A stretch of DNA of 64,000 bases from Orychophragmus violaceus (lineage: Eukaryota; Streptophyta; Magnoliopsida; Brassicales; Brassicaceae), in assembly GCA_030180135.1 (NCBI GenBank), contig CM058235.1:94421006-94485005 (forward strand), given 5' to 3'. Positions within the stretch are counted from its first letter, which is position 1. Each line of letters opens with the position of its first letter. A model generated the notes under the pieces. The model saw only the letters and a list, made by a program, of their open reading frames with translations. It was not told the origin of the DNA and did not search any database. This document shows positions 44,496-56,017 of the stretch, piece by piece. A program made the translations under genes and the position numbers.

Positions 44496-44692
44496 GAGGT
44501 TGCTTGTTTCCACATATGTTGCATCAGCTAAAATTTAAGGTTGCGTGTTTCGACATGTATTTTGTTACAAATAAAACATTAAACTGAAAGCATAAAAATT
44601 TGAATTAAAATATGTTTTAATTGCAAGTTTTTTCAATTCTCTAATAGACGAAAACAGATAAACACCAAATTAAAAGGGAAATTCAGCAATGT

Positions 44693-47183
44693 TTATTTTG
44701 GATGACGCTCACAAGTACGACTGTGATGCCCACTTTGGTTGCAGTTCAAGCAAATATGTTGCTTCCTTGGCCGCTTTTTGAGAAAAGCTTTCTCTAAAGC
44801 GGACTTGTATCGACTCTTCTTAGGTCATCCGAGAGGCTGCCGAGGTATAGGAGGTAGACATTGTTGTGCTACGATAAGCTCAGGAACCGGATGAGCTACA
44901 TCTCTTGGCATTATAGATGCAGATTAAGCGTTGATAAGGTAGCTCTTAAAGTAATATGGAGACGAAAGACCAATCACATTAATCTTCTTAGGTACTCCAG
45001 CAGCGATAGCATGAACACAGGGTAATTGATGAACATCGAATCTTTTACATGAACATTGCCGTTCTCCTACGTTGACAACATGTGACTGCCTCCCGTTTGT
45101 AACATGTACTTGATCATCATCTATTTCCTGCACTACCAACAATTTGGCGGCTGTAACACGGGGCTGCATACAAGCAAACGATGTTCAATTCTTTTACTCT
45201 TCAGTGATAACAATTGAAATTAAAACCACTAACCTCAATAAGTTTTTCAAAACCATCAGTCAGCCTTGTACTCATTTGTTCTGCCGCCCGCCTCCTCTCG
45301 GAGAACCATCTTGTTAACATGGAACGAATGGCGTCTAAGACCTTGACAAATGGCAACGTTCTCGCGTCTGATAGGACCCTGTTGATCGACTCAGCTATAT
45401 TGAAAGTTAAAATATTGTATCTCTGTCCTGGAAAGTGAGCACGACTCCACACCTTGACATCAGCTTTTTCCAAATAAGCATGAAGGCTCGGTTTGAGGGT
45501 TTGGTTCTCATTGAATATGTGATTGAAATCAGATATTCTATACGCGTTTGCTGTCTTCCTTACCATCCGAAATGCTTCACCACCTTTAAATAGCACAAGT
45601 ATGTTTTTGTACATATGATATGTGCATATACCCCTAGTAGCCAGTGGATAGACGTTTCTAATCGCTTTAGCTATCGATTTATGTCTGTCGGAGATGATGG
45701 ATTCGTCTGGAAATACATGATTCAGTTGTCTGAAGAACCATTCCTATGATTCATCGTTCTCCATGTCAACCACTGCAAATGCTATAGGGAAAATCTGAAA
45801 GTTACCATCTTGACATGTTGCGACCAATAGTGTCCCTTTATATCTCCCTTTCAGATATGTCCCATCGACAACAATCACTTTTCTCATGTATTGTAATCCA
45901 TTGATACTTGCACCAAAAGAGATAAATGCATATTTGAAACGGCCTTCTTCGTCCACTGCTAAACGTGTAAAAGTCCCTGGATTAGCCTTTCTAATCAAGT
46001 ACAAATATGAAGGAAGTTCCGCATATCCACTCTCGTGGCTACCATTAGCCAACAAACATGCATATACAAGGGCCCAATGAGCTTTCCAGTAGTTAATCTA
46101 CCAAATATTCAACTTATTTTAAATATGTTAGTCACAAAAACAATCTGCAACAAGTCGTACGTAAGGCAGCTAAAAATCTGCATCAAACGAACTAATAAAG
46201 AAAATCTGCAACCAGGATAAAGACATTACAACATACATTTATACCGAATTTGAAGTTAAGAGCCACCGCAACATGATCTGGTATCACTTTTGGTCCAACA
46301 CTACCCACCGAATCATAGTACAGCTGTCCTAGGATATTTTTCGTAGCTTGACGTCTCCGCCCACCTCGTTCTGCAATAGAGCAAGTATGATCTTTAATAT
46401 ATACTTTGATATAAAAACATGGCGAATCTCCAACTGTTCCGGCACGAACTCTCCATGTGCATCCTTCTACCCAACATCAACAACCAATAAGTCCGGCCTT
46501 GAGTCTACACGGTTGAAATCAAACTTCTGCGCAAGAGACAGAAGCTGCAACCTATTAACCAATGCATCTTTGCTATCGTATCTTTGCCCAACAGCAATAT
46601 CCAAGGCTTGTATCTCTATTTTCCTATAATTTTCATCGTCAACACTTTCGTGGATAGCTTTTCCAGAGGCCTTTTTTTTCTTTGGCAAACTAGGTTCCTC
46701 TAACTCTATTGGAACTCTCCCAGACAAATCGTAATCCTCGTCACCAGAACTAGCACCATCCGAATCTTCACAGCAATCAAATATCAGTCCTTCTTCATCG
46801 CTCTCGTCATCTTCCACAGCCTCTTCCGTGTTATCTTTAGAATTTTCAGAAGCAGCCGTCATCTTCTTAAATGTAACACATAACATGCATGTCTTATCTT
46901 TGAACTTATCAAAGAAAGCTTTCATTTGTCTATCATTACCAATATTCACAGGAGGTGTCCTCTTCGCTAAATTAAGCAAAACCTCCTTTGGAAGCATATA
47001 ACTAAACTCACTGATGTAAGTCTTGTTGTCAACTCCATAGTCCTTGTAAACTGTTTCTATGAATCTGCTAAAACAAAGGTTATCCTCTACCACTACTGTT
47101 CTTGTTCCTCTTTCTTCCACAACAAATTTCCATCTTGTTTCTCCAAATATCCAGTCGCCACACAGAAGAACAATCTTAACCAT
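44693..47183 (-). pseudogene. MuDR-type MULE transposase
   Basis: Exons on the minus strand: 47183-46237, 46097-45234 and 45163-44693. The N-terminal MuDR-like region has an acidic stretch (EEAVEDDESDEEG) and the GCTWRVRA block. The catalytic core shows the first D in VVDGTYLKG, the second D in IISDRHKSI and the glutamate in NIAESINRVL. The C-terminus has the SWIM zinc finger (CSCKRFDVHQLPCVH) and a CX2CX4HX4C knuckle (CLNCNQSGHHSRTC). Lesions: a frameshift near 46470, TAG for tryptophan near 45744, a stop at 44924 and TGA near 44828. It is therefore inactive, although all catalytic residues remain. The first intron carries GCAGATTT motifs in sense orientation. Confidence 0.88.
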
Positions 47184-48103
47184 GAATACGTACCAATCAA
47201 AATCGTGGGAGATGAAGGCTAGATGTTGTGATTATTGTTGAGGATTGTTGGAGAATTGGCGTTTTCTTGCAAAGGAGAAACGTTAGTTTCTAACTAAGAA
47301 CAAAAAAAACAATTAAAGCAATAATTAATAACAATAATTATTGCTTCCTTATATGGTAACACGGAATATTTCCGTTTTTTGAATAGAATTAATTTTTTTT
47401 TTTTTGTAATAATCGAATTATTTAATTACCTAAAAGGAATATTTTCGAAAATTGCCATAAAACAATAAAATAGTATTTTCTAAATTTTAGAAAAATTAAT
47501 AAGAAACTTATAGACTTATTTGGTTATTTTCATAAATTTATTATTAACATAAAGTACTTACTTACACAAATTTATTAGTTTATAATTTTTGGGATTTTAG
47601 AATAGAAAATTTTCCAATATATTTATAAAACTATAAACCTACTTATTTTCTAAAGATATTATGTTTTAAAAATTTATAAATCATTTTCTAAACATTAAAA
47701 TTTAAATTTAAAAATTCAGAAATCATTCTCTAAACATTAAAATAAAATAAAAGTTTCAGAAATCATTTTCTAAACATTAATATTTATGCCTAAGTTTATT
47801 TTAAATTAAAAATTAGTGCTAAACAGTAAATAAGGAAACAACTAACAAATCTGCAAAAAACAATAATTCAAAATATGCCACGTTAGTAAATTTAAAAAAT
47901 TTGTAGAAAATTATTATAAATATGTAACAAATGAAATAAATCTGTAACACTATAACACTGGTTTAATAAATTTTTTTAACCCTTTTGTCTTTGTAACGGA
48001 TTTTCTTAAATCTGCAACAAATGGAAAAAAACAGTAACACTGAAAATAAAATCTGTAGTTTAAATCCGCAAATTCTTGAAAAACTGCAAACTCATAAAAA
48101 ATC
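47184..48103 (-). other. MULE non-coding region upstream of the transposase
   Basis: Very AT-rich; no gene. Several minus-strand TTGCAGATTT/TTGCGGATTT motifs (near 47848, 48007 and 48065) occur towards the nested element. Its target duplication TAAAAAATC ends at 48103. Confidence 0.6.
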
Positions 48104-48654
48104 GGGGGAATTGCTTAAAATGCCCTCAAAATTGATTTTAAATAAAAATGTACCCTCAAATTTGAATCAAATGCAAAACTGCCCCTTTGCCCTAAGGAAA
48201 TTACGGCGGAGCCCTTATGACCAAACAAAAAAAATAGAAACCGCAATTACCATTATAACATTCGTCTGTGTCAGACTTCTATAAAAGTCTGATACAGAAT
48301 AAATTAGTAAATTTAAATTATAAAATTATAAAAAAAATATTTTGTCAAAATATTTATATACAAAAATTAAATATAGACAATTTAATAGTATATAAATTAA
48401 AATTTGGTAAAATTGAGTCAAATTAAACAATATGTAAGGTAAAGTAAGTTCTAAACCTCAAAACATGTTTTGTAATTGAACATTTACATATAACTTACAT
48501 ATAACTTTAGGGTTAGATTCATAGTTTACCAAATTTACATTTGAATTTTAAATTTATATACATGTGTTATAATGTGCATATATTTAACGAATTTGATGTT
48601 CTATAGTTGTTTTGTTTAAATATTTTCACTTATAAGTGATAAATATTAGGTTTA

Positions 48655-49530
48655 GGGTTTCTCAGACTTCTACTTCCTTAGAAGTCTGAGACGTATTTAA
48701 GTTGAAAACTAAAATTTAAAAATTATTGAAAAATAATTTGATATAAATTTTGATACATAAATTAAGCATAAACATTTTTTATGTATATAAATTAAAATAA
48801 CATAAACTTTGATCAAATTTACACATTGAAGATATATTTGGTTCAAAACACCTTGTAGTTTGATCTATGTTTCACATATGAAGTTGAATATCATGTTTTA
48901 TCTATAGGGTTAGATTGACAGTTTGTGAATTTTTATTTATATTGTTACATTTACATATAGTAGTTAGTTTGTGACTATTTTAAACGAGTTTCATGTTTAT
49001 TATAAGTTTTCTATATAATATGATGGTATTTAAGTAGTAATTTTTAGATTTAGGGTTTCTCAGACTTCTCTTAGACTTCACGACGAAGTCTGGATTTTGT
49101 GGTTTCTCATACTTCCTTAGAAGTCTGAGACGTATTTAAGTTAAAAATTTTAATTTAAAAATTATAAAAAAAAAAATTTGATATAAATTTTGATACATAA
49201 ATTAAGCATAAGCATTTTTTATGTATATAAATTAAAATAACAAAAACTTTGATCAAATTTAAGCATTGAATATATATTTGGTTTAAAACACCATGTAGTT
49301 TGATCTATGTTTCACATATGAAGTTGAATATCATGTTTTATCTGTATGGTTAGATTGAGAGTTTGTGAATTTTCATTTATATTATTACATTTACATATAA
49401 TAGTTAGTTTGTAACTATTTTAAACGAGTTTCATGTTTATTATAAGTTTTCTATATAATATGATGGTAGTTAAGTAGTAATTATTAGATTTAGGGTTTCT
49501 CAGACTTCTCTTAGTCTTCTCGAAGTCTTA
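48655..49530. repeat. Tandem duplication of a ~439-bp unit in the nested element
   Basis: The block starting at the ACGTATTTAAGTT after GAAGTCTGAG (48691) recurs at 49130. Both copies run through the TTTAGGGTTTCTCAGACTTC at 49053 and 49492. They differ at scattered sites. No coding content. Confidence 0.85.
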
Positions 49531-50925
49531 TTTCAGACTGCGTATGAAGTCTGAAATTTAAAAAAATTTGAAAATTTTCACACGAAAACTTTTCAGAAAG
49601 GCGGGAAATTTCTGCCTAAAATTTTCAGAATTCCCGCTCAATTCAAAAGTTACTTCTCAGACTGCATATGAAGTCTGATACAGGATATTTTAAAATTTTT
49701 AATTGCTAAAAATTTGGCGGCAAAGTTTCCCTCCAATTCTCTCCTCTTATCTAAACCTATTTTTTTACACACATATAACAGCCAGAAAAAAAAAAAATCT
49801 TCACATTCTTCCTTTTTTTTACTACCTCTCTTTCTCTCTCTCTTTTGTAAAACCTCTCTAAAATTTCTCATCCAAAAATGTTCTCAAGCTTATTCTCTCA
49901 TATGAGTTCTTATGTATGTGATTCATAGTTGATTCCCTTTGAGCTGCGAAATAGGTGAGTGGATCGGTTCTGATTTAGTGTTTTCAAAGGTTTTTTAACT
50001 GAACCAATTGAGACTTTTGACATAGACTTTTGGTTATACAATTTGATTTGCTCAAACAATCCTTTATTATCCATTTCTTGGAGACTTGTTCGCTAACTAA
50101 TGCAAGAGGTCTGTATTTTTACTTTTTCAGGTGCTTGGTTTAAGGTTGATCCAGATGACTCTCCAAAGAAGCTGGAGTTGGAGTTTATTATGTGCTAATG
50201 GCTCATAAAATTTCACTGTTACGAGGAACACAAAGTCTGAGAGTCTAATACCAGACTACAATAGAAGTCTGAGAAACTTTCAGACTTCCAGATAAATCTG
50301 GTTCGAGTATTTAGACTTCTCGAAGTCTTATTTCAGACTGCGTATTATTTAAATGTTTTTGAAAATTTTCACACGAAAACTTTTTAAAAAGGCGGGAAAT
50401 TTTTGCCTGAAAATTTTAGAATTTCCGCTCAATTTAGAAGTTCTTTCTAAGACTGCATATGAAGTCTGATACCGGATATATTACAATTTTTAGTTATTAA
50501 AAATTTGGCGGCAAAGTTTCCCTCCAATTCTCTCCTCTTATCTAAACCTATTTTTTTACACACATATAACAGGCAGAAAAAAAAAAACCTTCACATTCTT
50601 CCTTTTTTTACTACCTCTCTTTCTCTCTCTCTTTTGTAAAACCTCTCTAAAATTGAGACTTTTGACATAGACTTTTGGTTATACAATTTGATTTGCTCAA
50701 ACAATCCTTTGTTATCCATTTTTTGGAGACTTGTTCGCTAACTAATGCAAGAGCTCTGTGTTTTTGCTTTTTCAGGTGCTTGGTTTAAGGTTGATCCAGA
50801 TGACTCTCCAAAGAGGCTGGAGTTGAGGCTTATTATGTGCTAATGGCTCATAAAATTTCACTATAGTACGAGGAACACGAAGTCTGAGAGTCTAATACCA
50901 GACTACAATCGAAGTCTGAGAGTTA
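49500..50925. repeat. Duplicated promoter-like and exon-like cassettes in the nested element
   Basis: 49530-49865 (AGGCGGGAAATTT, GGCGGCAAAGTTTCCC, then a pyrimidine-rich CTCTCTTTCTCTC leader) recurs at 50325-50660. 50010-50290 recurs at about 50657-50925 and contains TTTTTCAG followed by GTGCTTGGTTTAAGG, which reads as a short exon with residues GAWFKVDPDDSPK. This looks like the 5' end of a gene (promoter, CT-rich leader, spliced start) that survives in a deletion derivative. Confidence 0.65.
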
Positions 50926-53086
50926 TAATTCAACATGAAGTCTTATATTAGACTACTTTTGAAGTCTGAAGTTTGATACTAAATTAGGTGTTTTCTCATT
51001 TTTGTAGATTTTTACTGGTTATTAAACTTCTTGTTGAACACATTGTATTGTATTAGATTATTGGATGATCAAATCAAAAAAAGGAAGTTCTCCTTATGTA
51101 CTATGCTTGTAGAAAAATACAAAGTTGTATAAATTTACTTTTGTCTACTCAAATCAACAAGGAATTTTGTTCATTGAAAGTATACAATATCAAGAAATGG
51201 GTTAGTTTAACCTTGGAAGAAAACATTACTCCTTAGATTACATACACCAACATATGACAAACTAAAATAACCTTAAGTGGTGTTGAATTGGTCGTCAGAC
51301 CTCTACTGCTGTCTGATTCTTATGAGCTAAAAGTTTATAAAATTAACAAGTCCAAATGTCAAGTTTGTTCTCTCATCATCACATTAGCGATCTTATTGAC
51401 ATTCGTTCCACCAGCTCAGTTTTCTTGTATTATCTGTATAAAAAAACATGTATAAACCACATTAGAGATATTTTGGGAAAAGCCAGACTTCTTTGGAAGT
51501 ATAATGCTATTAGCTACATTGCCAATATTATTCAAAAAGAGATTTAAAAATAATTACCATAAATAAGAATGTAAAACTCATGCAGAAGGAACATAGAAAA
51601 CTAACACACATTTATAAAAATCAAAATCAACGAAATTAATCATAAATATACAATAAAATGCATTTTAAAAGTTTTCAATATTTCAGACGTCTATAGAAGT
51701 CTGATTGTAGTGAAACCAGACTTCTATGGCAATCTGAAAAAGAGGATATTTTTGCAATTGATTTTGAAATGTAAGACAGCGGATTCTGTCTGAAATCCAT
51801 CAGACAGCGTATGCAGTCTGCTTTGGAATTTTTTGAACTTTTTGTCAGACAGCTTATGAAGTCTGAGAAAAAAATGTAGTTTTGCAATTGATTTTGAAAT
51901 GTCAGACTTCTTCCAAGAAGTCTGAAAATTGTCAGACTTCTTGAAAAAGTAGAGGGGTAGTTTTGCAATTGATTTTGAAATGTCAGACTTCTCTGAGAAG
52001 TATGATAGCTTTCAGACGTCTTCTACTGTCTGAAAAGAATTTCAGACGGCGAGGGAAGTCTGATAAAAAAACATCCTATTTTCGGTTTTTATCCACCGTT
52101 GACCAAAATTCGATTTTTCAGATGTCTATAGCCGTCTGGCAAAATTTTGGAATTTCAGATGTCTATAGCCGTCTGATATTTTTTTCCTTATTTTCAGACA
52201 GATTTAGAAGTCTGGCGATTTTTTCGCTTATTCTGGTCAACATCTTAAAATTTGGGTCAATTGCAGTTTCTACCCCCCATTATTTTCAGACATCGGATCC
52301 CGTCTGACAAAAAGTCAAAAATCGGTCAATTTCTTGCCAGACTACATAAGAAGGCTGACTAAAAAAAACAAATTTGAATCAATTGCAAAACTACCCTCTT
52401 CTTATTTAGGCTTCTTGGTGACGTCTGATAATTTTTTTTTTTTTCAAAGGAATTTCTTAGACTATGGAAGTCTGTCAATTGAAAGTCAATTGCAAAACTA
52501 CCCTCTCGTTGACAATAATTTTTCATCAGACTTCATGGGAAGTCTGAAATCGCGAAACAAATCTGAAAATCGTGGAATCTTGTGAAAAATCACATAAATC
52601 TGGGTTTGAACTCATTTTTACTTTCTCCAAACGCTCAAAACTTTTAGTTACACCAATACCCAACAAACCCAACCATTTTTATGCAAGAATAACCAAAATC
52701 GCAAGAGATCCAAATTATAAATTTTTGTAGAACGTGAATTAAAGAGCTTTTTGGATGAAATTGGAGAGAAATTAGAAGAATAGTAGGTTGTGAGCTCTAA
52801 TATAGTGTTTTGATAGTTCAAAATTGGTTGTGTGTGGCATTAGGAGCTTAAAATTGGTTGTTAATGGTGGTTGGGTGAATTGGAGAAGATGACAGTTTCG
52901 TAATTAAGTTAGATTTGGAAGGCCTTTTTTGTTTTTTTTGTAAAAAAACCAGTGACGATGGCATTATCGTGAATACACAGATTATTAGGGGGATATATTA
53001 GCGAAGGAGGGGAAGGAGAAGGGAAGGGGTACTTTCAGGGTTGACTTCAATTTTAGGGGCATTTTTGCAAACAGCCCTAAAAAATC

Positions 53087-53479
53087 TTCAACACTAGCCG
53101 GAAAAAAGCAAATAAAATCCGCAGAAAATTAAAAATCTGTAACAAAATAAATAAATATGCAACACTATATAGTACTTTAGTAATAAAAAAACAACAATAC
53201 TCTTTGCTACGGAATAATATTTTATCCGCAATAAGAAAAAAATCTGCCACACATAAATTTAAATCTGCAACCAAAAATCTGTAAATTTCCAAATAAATCC
53301 GCAACCCCAAAAATCTGCAACACATGGCGGCGGATTTAAATTCGTAGGGAAGGTGGCAATTTCGTAAATAAGTAATTTTTTCCATACATAAAAAAAAATA
53401 TTAAAGCAATTCTGTAATTTTGTTTTCCTTCCAAATGGTTATGAGGGTAGTTTAGGGAATAAAATAGAGGAAAAAAGGT
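53087..53479 (-). repeat. MULE right subterminal region with GCGGATTT motifs
   Basis: Nine or more minus-strand copies of TTGCGGATTT, TTGCAGATTT or TTACAGATTT between 53097 and 53345, mirroring the left-end cluster. No gene. Confidence 0.75.
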
Positions 53480-53541
53480 CAAAAGATTAGTACTAAGCTA
53501 GTAATTGCTCTATTGTTTTATACTAGATAAATAAATTTCCC
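53480..53541 (-). repeat. Outer MULE right TIR
   Basis: On the minus strand it begins GGGAAATTTATTTATC, with the TAGAGCAATTACTAGC block about 30 bases in. The imperfect target duplication TAAAAACAT follows at 53542-53550. Confidence 0.78.
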
Positions 53542-53550
53542 TAAAAACAT

Positions 53551-54420
53551 GGAATCAATATGGATTACAAGTTTGCTTTGGCAAGCTCTAGACAATACAG
53601 AGATTATAGTGGTTCGAGACCATCTTCCTCTGTCTTCGAGAGAGAATAATGTTGCGGATGTCACGATCAATGCTTCTGAAAAAATCTTGTTGCGGAATGG
53701 AGTGATTTTGTGGATGGTGTTGTTCATTGGTTTCTGGATGTTGTAGACTGTGTACTGAGCAGAGATATAAGTTTTTTCCAAGAGTAGAACAAAGGATGAG
53801 AGGGGTCAATCCTGGAGAGCACCAAATACCATATATCCTTGGAGAAGACACAAAGAATGAGAATGTGGTTGTGCGTCTCGTCTTCCCTGGAACATAAGCA
53901 GAAAATATTTGATGGTATTAATCCCCCAAGCGAATAGCCGAGATCGATTTGGAAGTCAATTTAGATGTTCAACTCACATATGGAAGGCCTTCTTCGGTAC
54001 TGCTCTCTTAGTCCAAATTAAATTGTTCCATCTTTTTTTTTAGCATGAGGCCTTATAGCCTCCCATGTCTTTGCCGAAGAGAAGATTTGATAACAACGAG
54101 GGGAAAATTCACCCAATCATAAGAATCGTCTTCTGTTGAGATAGAAGGATGGATGAGAACTGAGATAAAAGCTTGAAGCATCAAATTCTGATCCAAGAAA
54201 CGCGAGGGAAAAATTCAACCTGTGGGTGAGCTAAGAGAATTGATTAATGGTTCATCCGGTGTCCAACTGTCGTGCCAAAAGCTTAATTTATTCCCTTTGC
54301 CAACCACAGCCCGAATAAACTTCTCTGCTAATGGTCTCAATGTAAGAATTGATTTCCAAGACCACGAAGCCCGATTGTTTGGAGTTATTACCCAGAATCA
54401 ATGATCACTTAGGTTCAAGT
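53551..54420 (-). pseudogene. LINE (L1-type) ORF2 C-terminal fragment
   Basis: In shifting minus-strand frames the typical end of a plant LINE ORF2 is readable: the region after the RT (LSFWHDSWTPDEPL, near 54290), the zf-RVT entry (VPKKAFHM...LPNRSRLFAWG, near 54010), and the C-terminal IDRDIRNIILSRRQRK (near 53660). Frameshifts and stops are frequent. The protein would copy LINE RNA by target-primed reverse transcription. The outer MULE was inserted just beyond its C-terminus. The 5' end is truncated near 54420. Confidence 0.75.
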
Positions 54421-55325
54421 AGATGTGGCTCAAAAACCATTCTTAGCTACAATGTTCTAATAAAAAATGAACTGACACAACTAAATTTAAAAAAACAAAA
54501 ACAATGTCAGTAACTTATCGTTTTTGCAATTAGAACTTACGACTATGCTAGTAATCATGAACAAACTTAATAACTACCCGATGCAATCATTATGATCATA
54601 CATGGCATACTCTAATAAATAGCCTCGAGTGCCAAAGCAAAATAGAGAGGGAAAGAGGAGCTGTTACACGTCGCATGTGTCTTTGTAATTTAAAGAGCCT
54701 AACAGTACACAAATTGGCACTTATGAGTGTTTTTCTTCGAGACCCCCATCAAATCAACACTAAACATGGTTAAGTATCATGCAAAAGAGAGTTAAGATGT
54801 TTGGTTAAATTGCTATGTTTTTCATTAAAGGTGGCCATCAATTATTGACTTGATCATGCCATTACTTTAACCGTTTCCTTAGATTAATATTCCCACTGTC
54901 ATTTTGTAAATATAAGTGAATTCGGTAGTTTTATAACTTGCTTCGTTTTTCATTACTTGAAAAGTCAAGCGTTACATAATCTACTACATCTAACAAACTA
55001 TATATTAACAAGGATCTTCATAAAGATAATAGGGTAAAATTCTGAAACTATCTCTCAAGATTGTGAAGAATAATAGTGACTCAAGGGTCCAAAAGCATGT
55101 ATCACACATGTTTGTACCTTTGAAACCATAGTACCACCAAGCCAACAAAGTCTTTATCGGATCACACATACATATATAAAGCTCTTTGATATCTAATCCC
55201 TTCGATTCTCATAGAACAATGCACACCGTTTGTCTGACCTTACATACCTTTTTCTCAAAGTTATCTTAACACGTATTCGAGTTGCGAATTCACGCTCGAT
55301 GATGTACCCATGGTTCAAAACTTTC
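54421..55325. other. No feature seen
   Basis: AT-rich unique-looking sequence. I could not recognise coding, RNA or repeat features. Confidence 0.5.
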
Positions 55326-55735
55326 TCATCTCCATAAAACATCCGCAGGAACATGGAGTACGCGTATCCCCGTCTCCCATTGACTATATGCCGATCTTTT
55401 GATCATAGCCTCTCCTTTAACCATTCGGTCGATGGAGGTCAACGATCGGTCGACCCAACAGTCGCAATATACAAAAATACACATACTTCTGAGGAGAAGA
55501 GCATAAGGGTTTTTGGATTCTAGATATTTGTTGACCAATTTAGTTATAAACCTAGGTGGGCACCAAATATTTTCATTAATATTGGAGAAGTATAGATCGA
55601 CCGACTTATAGAGATCTGAGCTTTCTCCGACGTTTTTTAGGGCCATGCATGTTGCCTTCATCCGAGCCAAATTGTGTATCCCTTCGTTATCGTCAGTGAC
55701 AGCAAGAAGGCTTTTTTAGGATATCACTAGGAAGC
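55326..55735 (-). pseudogene. F-box protein fragment (At2g35280-like type)
   Basis: On the minus strand an F-box start LPSDIL (55718-55735) is followed, after a frameshift, by LARMKATCMALKNVGESSDLYKSV-like sequence in which LARMKATCMALKN fits the second half of an F-box. Then comes PPRFITKLVNKYLES and NPYALLLRSMCIFVY, as in the At2g35280-like group of Brassicaceae F-box proteins. F-box proteins hold substrates on SCF ubiquitin ligases. The copy ends after about 110 residues and has a frameshift, so it is a relic, possibly carried in by a transposon. Confidence 0.6.
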
Positions 55736-56017
55736 CCGACGGTTGCACAATCGGTGACGTTTCAGGAGATACGCAATATTCTCTTTCATACGACTGTTAG
55801 CACTTTCTTGTCCCCCCAGGAATATCGTGACATGTGCACAAGGGTACGAAGGAATATGAAAGCCACGTAAGCCGAACAAGTCGTTAGAATTTCCACATGA
55901 CTTAAATGCTCGAATAAATTCACCGGCTTTTACCAAAGCATAGATCGACGAACTGGGGGGACTAATTGTTGGATATGAGTTTAGCACCCTTCCATAAGCC
56001 CTTGGAAATCTTGCCAA

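Larger units (their letters stand above)
48104..53077. mobile_element. Nested non-coding MULE-like DNA transposon with CAGAC-GTCTG dyads
   Basis: 4974 bp flanked by a perfect 9-bp duplication TAAAAAATC (48095-48103 and 53078-53086). Imperfect TIRs: the left begins GGGGGAATTGCTTAAAATGC and the right, reverse complemented, GGGCTGTTTGCAAAAATGC, both continuing CCC..AAAATTGA. Target size and terminal layout suggest the Mutator superfamily. I find no transposase or other protein; the frames at 49650-52585 follow the dyad repeats. It contains about two dozen CAGAC(N8-14)GTCTG units, a ~439-bp tandem duplication and a duplicated promoter-like cassette. Confidence 0.85.
22303..53541 (+). mobile_element. 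TIR-MULE with Ulp1-like and transposase genes, hosting nested insertions
   Basis: The ends are inverted repeats of roughly 55-60 bp. The left starts GTGAAATTTACTCTAAGTAG and the right, reverse complemented, starts GGGAAATTTATTTATCTAG, sharing TAGAGyAATTAC and CTTAGTA blocks. The flanking 9-bp duplications are TAAAAACAA (22294-22302) and TAAAAACAT (53542-53550). Removing Athila-1 and the nested MULE leaves about 10.5 kb. It encodes, convergently, a DUF1985-Ulp1 protein (+) and a MuDR-type transposase (-). This matches the Kaonashi/ULP-MULE class known from Arabidopsis and melon. Both genes have several lesions, so this copy is not autonomous now. Confidence 0.87.

Noticed and set aside
51675..52585. 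ORFs rich in SD/RS peptides in the nested MULE
   Set aside because: They follow the CAGAC-GTCTG dyads in random frames with no consistent start, codon pattern or domain.
48104..53077. Helitron as an alternative for the nested element
   Set aside because: A perfect 9-bp target duplication and inverted terminal repeats are present; Helitrons have neither.
53518..53781. Minus-strand ORF across the MULE right end
   Set aside because: It joins LINE sequence to the MULE TIR; the start and end belong to different elements.
55727..56017. 96-codon minus-strand ORF
   Set aside because: No motif or family recognised, and it overlaps the F-box relic in another frame; not enough support to call a gene.
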